Shown here: positions 50,036 through 62,500 of the stretch, one piece after another
How positions within the stretch are numbered: the first letter of the stretch is position 1
Layout of the letters: every line of letters begins with the position of its first letter
Source of the DNA: Megaleporinus macrocephalus
Lineage: Eukaryota > Chordata > Actinopteri > Characiformes > Anostomidae
NCBI GenBank assembly: GCA_021613375.1
Contig: CM038710.1
Span: 29,759,763-29,823,762, forward strand
Direction: 5' to 3'
Length of the DNA stretch: 64,000 nt
Translations under genes and position numbers: made by a program
Notes under the pieces: model-generated
What the model was told of the DNA's origin: nothing
The model's input: the letters and a program-made list of their open reading frames with translations, nothing else
The model's database searches: none

Positions 50036-51780
50036 AGTTATTTTGCCTGTCAGTATTCCCACATGCCCCACCCACCGGGCTAGGATTCGCTACTAGATCA
50101 AGCTCATGAGCAGTCCGCCAATCGTAGAGCAGGAGGGCGGGGCTTATTGTATAACAACGGGGTTGTCTAGTAGTGAAAACAAATAGAATACATATTTATT
50201 TTAATAATACAAAACTGACCCTTCCATATTGTTTTAAAGTGACCATAATGGTTGAGACATTGTAAAGAGCTAAAATCTACAAAAGAAGCATTTATTTTGG
50301 TGACTTAAATATAAGTCAATTATACCAAGTGTACTCAAATAATATCCAGAATTGTTCACAATTATTTTCACATTCTGTATAATACAAAATGGTTGGGTTT
50401 TGTTATTTGTTCAGTAAATCAGAATGTTAATAATAAATTATGTTTAAGGTTTACATTTTTTTGTTAAAAACATTTAAAAATTAAGTACAATTATCCACAG
50501 AATGTGAATATGTCTATGTATTGTTCAGCTAAGATATCAACTGAAGATAGTGTGCTAACCAGGTAGACCCAGCATTTAAAACCACCTACATCAAGAGGTG
50601 ATAGTGAGCCACTGTAGAATTGAGCCAAATCAGTCCAAAATAAAAGGATGAAGAGGTGCTCAGATGATGTATTGTAACCTGTGGTTAATCAAGGTCCTCC
50701 TTCTAGTTAGGTCATATATGTGCAGGTAGACGATGAAAGGAAGAGTAAAAGCAAAGATGGCGACCATTCTAATGACCACCACCACTTGTTTGTATTGAAA
50801 ATCCACATTTGGCAGCAAAGAAAAGAAGTGATAAATAGAAGTAAATGAAGAATTAACACTGGTTTTGTTGTCCACTACTAGACATGTTCTTTGTGTTAAG
50901 AATTTAAGTGGGAGATGGAGGGACTGTGCATTTTCTGGTATTATGTTTCCACCTGTTGTTTGGAGTATGAACGTGACAGGTTGGATCATCTAATAAAACT
51001 ATTTTTTACATTGTTGTTTTTGATATACAACTTTATAATCAATTCTTGGATCTTAAAAATTAAGATACACCACATGTACAAACACATGGAGACTCTGCTC
51101 ATCTAACATTTCTTCAGAATTCAAGGCTATTAAAGTTTGTCTCTATTTGTGTCAGTAACCGTCTCTGCTTTTCTGCGAAGGCTTTATGCTATGTGTTGTG
51201 AAGCTGTGAAGACTTGATTGCATTCAGCCACTAGTGAGGTCAGATATGGATGTTCGATGATTTGTTTTGGATTATAATTTCCACTCCAACCCATTCCCAG
51301 TATGTTTAGTGGTGCCTTATTATTTCAGAGAACATAATTTCACTGCTCCCCAGTTTGTTACTGCAGGCCCTTATACCCCTCTGACCAGCTCATAGCATTT
51401 GGTATAGTGCTCATATGCATCTACTGTAGATCATCACATTCTATTAGCACTATTTTCCTATGGAGTATGATCAAATGTGTGTGTCTGGAATTGAATGCCT
51501 TTGTTAGCAGTATGTGCACCTTAAAGTAACTGAATACACTGATTAAAAGGTTGGTTGTAGTGTAAATCTATACAATACTTGACACATCATTGTCTAAGAA
51601 AGTCAAAGAGAACATGATGGATTGAAGAAAGTGTTCTTTATTTAGACATGCAGAACACACATTCACATTTTCGGGGGCTTTAGTTGTTTAAGGCTTATCA
51701 GAATTGTCCCAAGTTATTCATTGGGGGCGATTGGGCAAATTGGGGGGAAAAGAAAAAATATGAAAAACATTTCAAATAAT
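50036..51780. other. Intergenic stretch between fhad1 and the elastase 3' end
   Basis: This is AT-rich sequence without a recognisable exon, repeat family or RNA. An open frame of about 109 codons on the minus strand (50660-50989) has no known domain and no coding-like context. Confidence 0.6.
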
Positions 51781-51784
51781 ATAT

Positions 51785-51790
51785 TTTATT
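51785..51790 (-). terminator. cela2a: Polyadenylation signal of the elastase-2-type gene
   Basis: AATAAA on the minus strand ('tttatt' on plus), 38 bases past the stop codon. The spacing fits a short 3' UTR of the kind pancreatic protease genes usually have. Confidence 0.8.
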
Positions 51791-51827
51791 GATTATACTT
51801 GTTTTCTTTGTACAGTAGGCATCCCTT

Positions 51828-54800
51828 TTAGTTTAGAGTGATCACCTGGAAAAAAAGAAGAAAGAAAATGTACTTTCTGAACTGTGAGAAGCAGATAAGG
51901 ACTGTGTGCTATGCAGACTGCATAGTGTTGCTAAGTATACATGCCAACACAATTCTAATTGTCAATATAGTAGTATAAACAAATGAATAGATAGATATGA
52001 GTAGATAGGTAAGGTGCGGGTGTGCCCACCTGGTTGATCCAGTCAATGTAAGAGGCAACATCGGTAAAGACGGAGGGCTTCTTGGGGTAGTTGCAGCCCA
52101 GGCTGGAACCGAAGCTCACCACACCCTGAACGTCCCAGGTACCATCAGACCTCTGGCAGTTCAGAGGACCGCCAGAGTCACCCTGGACAAAACAGCACAA
52201 CCACATACAGCATTGTCAGAAAGAATTTTTACCATTTTTTTTTTGTAAACAAAACTATTTCAAACCCAGTGCTTTTTTCCTACATGCCTAGATCCTTTGA
52301 ATTACAGGAGTTGCTTATAAAGCCTGTTGGTCCTCTGATAAGCTGATTAACTCTTATGTGGGGCTTGTTGGGTAGGTTTTCAAACCTTTTATTTCATGGC
52401 CATATATGCACACATGTTAAATATATATCAAAGCGCTAAGTATATATATATTTCATAATTAGAATGTATTTTATGTACATCAAATATTGCACATGTATGC
52501 ATATACATGTGTGTGGTAAGGGGGTCACATAGGCACATATATTTATCACATATATGCTGTCTGTATGTTGAATGTCTGATAGAAACAAAATATTTTTTAA
52601 AGCAATTTAAATTAAATACATTAGCAACTCAAAAAAAATCTTATATAACATAAAGCTAGCATATAGGAGTAATGTATGTCATCCATACAGAAAAAAAAAT
52701 TATAATCATATATTGTTATATTGTTAAATGTCTTAATATACAGTATATGACCCATACATTTTAGTCATATAATGAATGGCAACTTCAAATAAGTGGGCAT
52801 GCATGTCACATGATTTTCATATGAAACTAATATAAAGCAGGATATGTTTAAACAAGATCATTTTGATATTGCTGGTGGAAATGTTTGACCAAAATGCTTG
52901 ACTGAATTATTATTCGCAAAAATAAAAACTAAAGAGCCAAAGTGCAAAGTTTAACAGTCTGTTTAAATTATGGGCGTGGCAGATACAGAGGTACATGAGT
53001 GTGAGGATTCTTATTGGTGTGGTGTACGGTGCTTGCCTGGGGGTTGCGAACCCCAGTCTGCAGTGTAGCTGGCAGACATGTTATTCACTACACTATACCA
53101 ACCAATAAAACAAAAGTGTAATGTAAAATTAGAGTGTGTATAATACTAATGGACTAGTTGCACAAAATACAGTTCAACTTCTGGTATAACCAATGTCTGC
53201 ATAATTACATCTAATGGTGTTTCAGGTACTATACAAAGTTTTTCTACACAAGCTTTTTGCAGAATCTGCCAAAGATCAGGATCAGCGATGTATATCACAT
53301 CATTCAGACATCTTTAGCCCTGGTAAAAAGAGATAGGTTTTAAAATGTACATGAGGAGCTAAAGAAGTTAAGCTAAAATGTAAATGAATAGTTCCCTGCT
53401 ATCCGACTGCTACAGCATTTCTGGGATGTGTCACATTGCATACATTGCAAATAGGCCACTTTTTAAATATGATTATATGCTAAGAAAACTAAGAAAACGC
53501 TGCCAAATAATTGCTTAACCAAACAGACTAAAAAGAAACAGCAGGCAAGATGACTTACATTGCAGCTGGACAGCAGGCCATCTCCTCCAGCGCACACCAT
53601 TTTCTCAGTGACCAGATTGCCCCACCAGTCAGGCTGAGTGCAGGTAGCATAATCAACCACAGGGAGCAGAGCCTGCTGCAGGATATCAGCAAGAGGACCT
53701 CCAGCTAGAGAGATAGAGAAAAGTCAAACTCAGTGAGTTTTTAATCCCTACTGAAATTAGATTGGGCTGAAATGCTGTAATTTTTTCTAAATGGATCAGA
53801 TAAAACATGATGTTCTCAGTACTCACTCCAGAGGCGGCCCCAGCCAGTGACGTAGCAGGGGAAGTTATTGGGCAGAACCTCTCCAGCAGGAGGCAGACAG
53901 GCAGCCTGGATGGTGTCAGAAAATGCCACAGGTGTCTGCAGCTTGATCAAAGCAATGTCGTTGCTGAAATACACACATAAGGAAATGATGCTTTAGTATG
54001 ACGTGTTCCATTAAATCCATGCTTGAATGATATAGAGGACACTATTCATCTTCAATGACATTGAGAAGCTCTCAGTGGTGTTCTTCTGTGCTCTACAGAA
54101 GGTACATTTTAGCTCAGTAGAAAGAGAGTGGTGTACAGACACTAACCGGATTCTGTAGGAGTCCCATTGCTCGTGAACGATGATCTTGCTAGGAGCGATG
54201 GCAATAGATCCCTTCTCATTGGCAGCATTCAGACTGTGCTTACCCATATACACCCTGTAGGTACGACTGCTGCTAGGCCGAACATATCAAGATCATGATT
54301 CAGTAAGGCTGTTATTACACCTACATTTGTCTTATATGTGTCAAATAAAGATCAATATAAATCAACATAAAACTACCCTACTTGACAAACCCTTTATTGA
54401 CGTTAATAAAAAGCTTTGGATTCAGTAACTGAACAATAAGCCCACATAGAGACAAATAGTTGGGTTTTTTAATATAAATGAACATGAATTGTACAATCCA
54501 TTTGTTAGATACACTGTATAGCACATGTGAGTCAGTATGTTTTACCATTAAAATGAAAAGAAAAGTTCCTACCCGATGCAGTGAGCAGCAGTAAGGACCC
54601 ACTCGTTAGCGATGAGGGTGCCTCCACAGGTGTGGTGGTAGTTGCCACCACTCAGATACTGCAGAGAGACCTGCAATATGCAGATACAAATGGGGAGTGT
54701 TTACCGAGTCATAGTACAATATTAAATGAATAATGCATTAAATTCACTTTAAAATTGCCATTAAAATTGTCTATATTAAAGGAGCCATATGTAAGATTTA

Positions 54801-55758
54801 TAGTTTAAAGTATTTCAAAATTAACCAAAATCATCAAAAGAATTTGAAAAAAAAACCATTTTGATGTATGTATATTTGTATGTATCCTGTTGCAGAGATA
54901 TCTACTAAAGTACACATGCTAACCAGCTAGCCTCAGCCCATCTACTTAGCTTAGAATTCGAAAGACAGTGATATCCATGGTGGGCAGTGGCAGTGGTTGC
55001 AAAAACAGCCCATTTTGAATTCCCTGTTTGTGCATTGAACTAAAGCATTTTTCGTATATACACGCTATCAGGCCCCTTACTTTAGCCTGGACCACAGGCC
55101 AACAGAACTGATATATATATCAGTATATAGTCGTAAAGGCACAGTACCGAAAGCCACCTGTGTAATTGTTATGGACATTGGAGAAGTTGGAAAATAGTAA
55201 TTAGTACTGTTTTTTGCCTAGAAAAATATAGTATACAGGCCTTTTAAACAGACTATAAAAGAAGTCAATCTGATAATAATGAAATGCTGATACCACAGTA
55301 CCTGCCAGGGCCAGCTATTGACTCTGACATCATCACCTCCGACCACCCTGCTCAACACAGGGGGGTAGGTGGGTCGCCCACATCCATATGCTGTTTAAGC
55401 ACACACACAAACAATCAAACATAAAAAAGAGAGAGAGATTAATTGGTAATACAGTAAGCAAACTTCAGTTAATCCTTTAAACAGCAACGGCCATTATTAT
55501 AGCACTCAGTTTAACACTCTGTCTATATCACTCTATGTCATTTATATACTATTATTATGGAAGGTAACCTGCCAGTAATTAAGAACATCAATCAACCAAA
55601 ACTCTTGCTGTTGTTGCCTTGCTTGAAAAAAAAACCCTTAAGTAACTGATTTAAGGTTTAAATGCTTTGTGAATGGAAAACATGAGTATGAATATTAGAC
55701 AGAGAGCAACACTCTTCTTACCGCCAACGACGAACAAAGCCAAGATCACAAGCTTCAT
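51828..55758 (-). CDS. cela2a: Chymotrypsin-like elastase 2-type precursor, complete, 8 exons
   Basis: This is a secreted serine protease zymogen of the exocrine pancreas that cuts dietary protein after medium or large hydrophobic residues. Exons: 55758-55722, 55390-55302, 54670-54573, 54272-54147, 53963-53827, 53704-53559, 52182-52030, 51845-51828; 804 nt, 267 residues. A signal peptide ([15 protein letters not shown]) precedes '[12 protein letters not shown]', the activation peptide whose Cys pairs with the one in 'AACLPP', and then 'VVGGDD', the mature N-terminus. The catalytic triad is His in 'LTAAHC', Asp in 'RNDIALIK' and Ser in 'GDSGGPLNC'. The pocket has Ser189, Gly216 and Ser226 (chymotrypsin numbering; 'SSCNGDSGG', 'SFGSSLGCN', 'KKPSVF'), as in elastase 2. 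'[16 protein letters not shown]' and 'VVDYATC' also point to CELA2 (ela2l in zebrafish) rather than CTRC. The last exon adds only five residues. It is divergent to the CTRC-like gene. A TATA box lies 34 bases before the ATG. Confidence 0.93.
52975..53112. repeat. Hairpin with a tRNA T-arm-like core, SINE-like
   Basis: 'ggggttgcgaacccc' (about 53040-53054) is a perfect 6-bp stem with a 3-base loop that resembles a tRNA T-arm. Around it, 'attggtgtggtgta' and 'tacactataccaaccaat' form an outer inverted repeat. It is probably a worn SINE head inside an elastase intron. It is not a functional tRNA, because the other arms do not form. Confidence 0.35.
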
Positions 55759-55791
55759 GATGAATGTGTAGTAACCAGTGCCCATTCTCTC

Positions 55792-55799
55792 CTTATATA
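55792..55799 (-). promoter_or_regulatory. cela2a: TATA box of the elastase-2-type gene
   Basis: TATATAAG on the minus strand, 34 bases before the ATG, which implies a 5' UTR of only a few bases. An E-box (CACCTG on minus) lies at 55925-55930, about 125 bases further up, where pancreatic acinar bHLH factors could bind. The E-box role is inference. Confidence 0.8.
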
Positions 55800-56099
55800 C
55801 CTGTGACACCCACTACGTTGCACTAAATGTCACTAAGGCCCACCAGCATAGTTTAACCTTGTAGATAAACTCCCCAAAATACTCACGCTATCTGAGGCCT
55901 GGTAAACTTGCCTTGTGAATTTCACAGGTGTCATCATGTAGTCTGACCTGATCAGTCTGACTGTACAGACCTGTTGATCAAAAGCACAAAACCTTTCATT
56001 TAGGGCAACCATATAAAAGGCTTGTTAGAATGATTGTGTGAAAGGCACATCATCGCTTTTGTGACAAAACCTCCAGATCAGAAGATCCTAAACTTAAAG

Positions 56100-59000
56100 T
56101 TGCTTTTTAAAAAAAATATTTTTATTTCATTTTTCTTTTCCCCCTACAGACACAACAGTACATCTGTACATCATCTTGATACGCATCTACATGCACGCCT
56201 ACATCACCACCCTTCAATACCGCATCACATAATTCAATTAATTAAAAATGGATACTAATAATAATAAGTAAATAATAAGTAAAAAAATAAAGTAAATAAT
56301 ACATAAACTGTTCATAAAATGTTCCACAATATTTATAGTTCAAAGATTCTTATTAAATGAAATTTGTATTTTTAGTCATCATTATAATCATGTATGGTTC
56401 CCAAAGATTAATAAACTCTAAGAGTTCCCTTATCCACATTTTTAATGTAGGACTTTCCATGCCCTTCCAGCACAGCGCAATGACCCTCCTGGCCTGAAGA
56501 AGTCCAAAGTCCAGTACTGGGTATTGTTTCTGTGTTTGTAAAAAAATATTTTGATAAAAGAAAATATAGTTTGGCACTAAACATCTTTGACAAGCACTTC
56601 ATAACATCTCTCCAAAACTTTTTTTTAATATTCCCATAGGCAGTGAAGAAGGAGACCTTTTTCATTCATATACTTTGTACAGATATCTGGAATATTAAAA
56701 GACATATGGTGGAGTTTAACAGGCCTTATATACATCCTCATTAACCACTTATATTGAAGTAAACGAAACCTTGTGTTTATTGTTTGATTTTGTTCCTTAG
56801 TACAAGCATCTCCCCAATCTGTTTAATCTATGTTCTCTTTAATATCCATTTTCTATGCATTTAGTTTATCCATTACTGATTCTGTGCTATTAGTAACTAA
56901 TAAGTTGTAATATTTAGTTATATGCCCCGTCCCTTCTAAATTTTAAAGTGTAACTAAAGGTGGTAAACACATTATCTGTTTAAATCTTAAGGACATGTAA
57001 CTTTTTTAACTACATATATTTTAAAAAGTGTTTCTTAGGTATTTAGTATGTTTGACATAGCTGATTAAAAGATGATAACCACCCCCCTCCCCCCACCCCC
57101 CCACCCCCTCATAAAGATCATAAAGGTTGAACACCTTTTATGTTCCATAACTTAAATCCTCCATCTTTTTAGCCTGGTGTGAACTGTTCATTGCCCCAAA
57201 CAGGAGTACACTAAGATAATTTAGGCCCATCTCCCATAATGTTCATCTACCTAACTGAAATTGGATTTTGTGTATGCTTTTTCAGTGTCTTGATATCAGA
57301 TGAGTATAAATATGAAATCAGGGGTAGATCTGAAACAGACTTTTGTTCAGTATCTACCCAGTCAGAGGGCATCACTGTACTATAATGGAATGATGCCGCA
57401 GTTAACCTTAAAGTTAGGAAGTTGGAGGCCTCCCCTCTCATAAGGTAAATATAATAGCTTAAGACAAAGTCTAGCTTTCCTATCATTCCAAATGAATTGA
57501 CTTAGTGATTTATTAAGTGTATCGTAAAAGGACTTCAGTAACGGCAGTAGACGTGTTACAAAACAGAATAAAAATTGGGGTAGAATTTTTATTTTTATTA
57601 AATGTATTGGTCCATCATAGATATAGGCAAAGTAGACCAGCGATTCATTAACTCTCTCTAGCAGGGGATCATAATTGTATGGGATTATTTCAATTCTGGA
57701 GTTATCTTCACACCCAATATAGGATTATGCCTTTCTTCTTTGTTGAGGAACATTAGTGCTGTTCTGGAATCTTTCAAAATGCTCCATTAATGTAATTAAA
57801 TTTGGGATGCTACTTTTTAATCTTGACAAGAATAAAATTATATCATCGGCAAATAAGGAAATACGATGGTCTGTCCTCCCAATTATAATGCCCTGTATTT
57901 CTGTATGTGCTGGTATGGTTATGGCTAGGGGCTCAATTGCTAATGTAAGTAACAGTCGTGTACTCTGTAGGCTAAAATGTTTTAAAATGGTGTTATTAGT
58001 TAGAACCTCAACCACTGGGTTCATATATAGTACTTTAATCCATTCAAGAAAAATATTACCAAAACCAAATCTGGGAAGCACATCAATAAGTAATTCCATT
58101 CTATCCTACTAAATGCTTGACAGTCATCCACTGATAGCATAGCTGTATCTGTTGCATTGCATTTCTCAAACATAAATATATTTAGTACTCTTCTAATGTT
58201 ATGATAACCTTGTCTTTTCTGTAGCCTTGCTGATCCCCATTAATTAGTTGAGGAAGATTTATATATATATATCTTTTTAAAAAGTGCTTTGCATAATATT
58301 TTTGTGTCACATCCCATTAAACTAATCAGTCTTTAAGATGTACATTTACTTGGGGGTTTATTTGGTTTTAATATTAGTGTTATTAAAGCTAATCTGAGTG
58401 AATCTGGAAGCATCCCTTTATTAAATGATTCTTCATTCATATCCAGAAGTAGTTTGACAAGCTGTTTACCAAATGTCTTATAAAACTCTATTGGTAAACC
58501 ATCTGGTCTTGGTGCTTTACTGCTATTCATAACCCCGCATGTCATTAAAGAGTTCATCTATTGTTAGTGGGCTATCTAGTATTGTTCTCTCATCTTCTGA
58601 TATGCTCTGAAATTGTAACTGGTCCTCCCTACATTCTGCATATTCTGACTTATAAGATTTCATAAAAGTCTCTAAAATTATTATTATTATTAATTTTTAA
58701 CTCTGCAGGCCAGTAGTTTACCAAGTTTTACCCCTTGGTCATAGTAGGTTTGTTTAGTCCACATTAGACTCTTGGCTACATTATCACATGTGAATTTATC
58801 ACATTTCGCTTTCAAGATTCAGCAATTTTTCAGTATCACTGTCCTCACAGATTTCATTTTTAAGTTTTTTTATTTGGCTTTCCAATGTTCACAAATTTTT
58901 TGCTTTGTTTTAGAATTTTGTAACTAATAATTCTCCTCTTAAATGAGCTTTAAATGCTTCCCATCTCACGCTAACTGTAGTTTCACCTCTGTTGCAACTT

Positions 59001-59485
59001 TCTCTAAATTTATTAAAGGCAGGATCCTGTAACAAATGTGTTTCAAACCTCCATCTTAAACAATGTTTGTCCAAACTTAAAGTTAATGAAATCAAGTGAC
59101 TTTGCAGATGTTCTATTGGTCCATGAATCATGAAATTTGAACACATTGTAAAGAAAGGTGTTTTTTATTTTAAAAATAAAAACACAGGTTCTATTGTTTA
59201 GTGAGTAATGATATTTTAAATTTTAAATCTCTAAAGTGAAACTTTACTTTTAATGTAAATCAATGAAACCAGATCAAGCAAGTTTGGTCAATTTCTTTCA
59301 GTGTATTACTCATAAAATCAGGGTAAAGGGTGAGACGCATTTTCAGGCAACAAAAATGTAGATATTGTTCTGTGGTTAACCAAAGATGGGAAAAGTCTAC
59401 TCTGTCAACAGATGTTAGCTGACTAAACACAATCTGATTAGATATTCCATACGACGGATCAAGGTAAAGTGTGAACAAGTCACTT
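56100..59485 (-). mobile_element. Degenerate LINE-1-type retrotransposon
   Basis: Read on the minus strand, broken pieces follow in the order of an L1 second protein. At 59146-58910 is the linker before the reverse transcriptase ('RWRFETHLLQDPAFNKFRES', 'RWEAFKAHLRGE'). At 58557-58333 is the early RT motif ('KAPRPDGLPIEFYK', 'LALITLILKPNKPP'). At 58099-57725 is the RT core ('FGFGNIFLEWIKVLY', then 'SLFADDIILFLS' with the catalytic Asp pair). At 57486-57247 is the thumb region. At 56665-56353 is the C-terminal part ('FWRDVMKC', 'ARRVIALCWKG', 'SPTLKMWIRELLEFI'). Frameshifts and stops separate all pieces, and the endonuclease is mostly missing. The 3' end is near a T-rich stretch at about 56100-56145 (A-rich on minus). 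A C-run at 57079-57109 is G-rich on the coding strand. The element fills the gap between the two protease promoters. Confidence 0.88.
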
Positions 59486-59551
59486 TTGTTTGTTTTTCCA
59501 AAAAAGCCAGTGGTTCAGACCTGACCCAGTATGGCGAAGAAAGGGCTGAAC

Positions 59552-59559
59552 TATATAAA
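59552..59559 (+). promoter_or_regulatory. ctrc: TATA box of the chymotrypsin-C-like gene
   Basis: TATATAAA, 36 bases before the ATG, the same spacing as in the divergent elastase gene. It leaves only a very short 5' UTR. Confidence 0.8.
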
Positions 59560-59594
59560 CCCTTCCAGAACTGACTAAAGTGGAGGACACAAAC

Positions 59595-62500
59595 ATGATG
59601 AAGTTTCTGGTTCTAGCGTTTCTGGTTGTTGGAGGTAGGTTTCCTCATTTTTTAATAGCAAGTTTAACACCTGTTTTAATGTCTTGCTGTGATTTTCTGA
59701 AAAGTTCTAATATTTTGCCAAAATTTCAAATACTGTAACATGACTAGTATATAATCGATGAACTAAAAACATAACTTACTAGTTGTGTGGGTTAGATTCC
59801 TAAACAATATTATAGCTGTATTATAGGCCATATTAAAGATAATTATCAGTGATTTTTGTACATTTGTCTTCCTCAGCTTACGGGTGTGGACGGCCCACAT
59901 TCCCCCCTATTGTAAAGAGGGTGGTGGGGGGTGAGGACGCACGTCCCCACAGTTGGCCCTGGCAGGTTAACAACATTTTGTATTGATAGTCCTTTACAAT
60001 GACTGTGGTTTTATTGCTATAGGCCACATGTTCAGTACTGAATGTTTTTTTATACTATTGAACATTCACCTGTCCTTTCTCTGGTACCCTAGATTTCCCT
60101 CCAATACACTAGGAATGGTGGCTGGTTCCACACTTGCGGAGGCACACTCCTCTCCAATCAGTGGGTTTTGACTGCTGCTCACTGCATCAGGTAAGCAAAG
60201 ACGTTAATTAATTTTTGGTATCCTTGTTAAGCCTGAGCGTGTTCCTGGCCTGCTAAATTTACTATAAACAGTCATTTATAATAATGCCCTATACTCATGT
60301 TTTGCAATTAATTAACAGCAGTGGCAAATATCATTGTGCAACAATGTAGTGAGGCAGACTAAATTACAGAGCTTTACTCCACTGCTAGTTAGTGTAACGC
60401 ACAGTAAATTAAATATTCACATATGAACTTTATCATTACGGCTGCATGCTGGAAAGAGCGTGGTGATGGGATATGTATCATGATAAAGGAGTAACGATTC
60501 AATAAATTGTATTACATAGCAATACCCAATATATTGTGATTTTTTAAAATATAATTTTAGGAAAACACACTATCATATGCATAGGTCTGCTAATGCTAAC
60601 ATTAGCAGTGCGCCCTTACACTACTTTCCATTCCAATGGAAGAGTCCAATTAACAAGAACTTTGCTGAAGACAACAGAGTATCACAAATCATACAATTGT
60701 TATAAACAGTACATTACTGTTACTGTGATGTTGTTCAAATGTTGTATTGTGCAAATATCAATAATATTTAATGATATATGAAGTGGTCTCCTGCAAAATT
60801 GGACACCATGAACTTCTACAGTACATTTACAAGACTTTACAGGGAGACTCACAGCAGTGGACCATGTCCTCATGCAATATAATGATGTACACAGGGTAAA
60901 CTAATGTTTTATACCGTCGCTGTGCAAAGAAAAACAGGGACAGAGTAAGTTTACAGGAGAGGCCAAAAACATTTCTATTGGTCCATTTATGATGAAATTT
61001 TCACACAGTGTAAAGGGTTGTAGTTAAATGTTGTAAAAAAAAACCAAAAATCATCAAAAATGATAACCTTAAAATATACAGAGAAACTGAAATATCAACA
61101 TGCCACAAAAACACAGATAGAATAGTCACAAGTTCTACCTCTGTCTGCCTAAGTCTGTCACTACATGTTATCTATAGCTGCATATAGCTGTTGCAATTTT
61201 AATGGCAAATTGGGGACCAGCAGAAAACACAGAGGAGCCTGTCAGTGATGCAGTTTTAAGATTTGTCATGCTGATTTAAAATGTCTCTTACTCTTTTGTA
61301 TTGTATTGAAATCATTACACCTTTAGCCAATATGAAGCTCTCTATAGCAGCAGGTTTCTCTGGGTCAACAATGTTTGAGGGTCCAATTTCCTAAAAGCAT
61401 CTTAAGCTAAGATCATCATAACTAGGAGAGAGCGAGAGATTAGTGCGATGCTTGTCCTGCGGCTAAGAATCACCTTGATGATATGATGCTTTTGGGAAAC
61501 CCAGCCTGGATCTCTGAAGAGAAGAGGAATGTCATTCAGAGGCTGGAATATGTCTGAGTGTTCAGTGACTGATGCCATATGTTGTGTCTCTTGCGGCTCT
61601 GCAGCAGCAGCAACACTTACAGAGTTGCGCTGGGCAAACAAAACCTGCAGGTGGAAGAGAACGGTTCCGAGGCCATCGCTGCTGGAAAGATTATCGTTCA
61701 TGAGAAGTGGAGCTCCCTCTTCATCCGGTAAAAGATATTAAATGCATGATGAATATCTAAACCATTTCTAATGTCTAATATGATGCTAGTCCTGTAAATG
61801 CAACTTCACAAGCTGCTTATTATTTGTAAGAAGTCGAGGTTTAAAAAAAATCCCATCCAGAGTGATAAACCGAGGCATACATACTGTAAGAAATGTGTAT
61901 ATCAGTTATCATTATAGAATTACCATTCACAGTCTTACATATTTGAAAAACAGTAATCAAATTACAAAGCAGATAATGCTGCATTAAGTGAGTCAATGTG
62001 ATAACAGAAAGGGATTAAACATTATAAATCACATTGTAGTTTATTCTATTTAATAATTACATGGACTTTAGTGTTTCTTAAGTTTGCAATCAAAGTCTTG
62101 ACCTTCAGGTGTGTCTCTTTAAGGGATTAACATAATAGGTGAATAATAATTAGAAGGCTAGAATCATTCTGACCTATTAAAACAAACTCTCACCTGTCTT
62201 GTTTTGTGTGCCAAAGCAATGACATTGCCCTGGTGAAGTTGGCTAGCCCCGTGACCTTCAGTGACACCATCACCCCCGCCTGTCTTCCTGAGGAAGGTTA
62301 CCTCCTGCCCAACAACGCTCCCTGCTACGTTACTGGCTGGGGACGCACAATAAGTAAGGCCACGCACAACACAGCTGTACAGCAGGATAAACAGAGTTCT
62401 TTACCAGAATCACTTTCAAATATATGCATGTCTTGGTGCATACATAAAAAAACGTGCAATATATATATATACAATAAGTACAGAGACACAGCTACAAAGC

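Noticed and set aside
50660..50989. Minus-strand open frame of about 109 codons with a hydrophobic stretch
   Set aside because: It has no recognisable family, poor start context, AT-rich codon use and no flanking splice signals that join to a neighbour.
53040..53054. tRNA T-arm-like hairpin as a possible tRNA gene
   Set aside because: No acceptor stem, D-arm or anticodon arm can be drawn around it; a SINE remnant explains it better.
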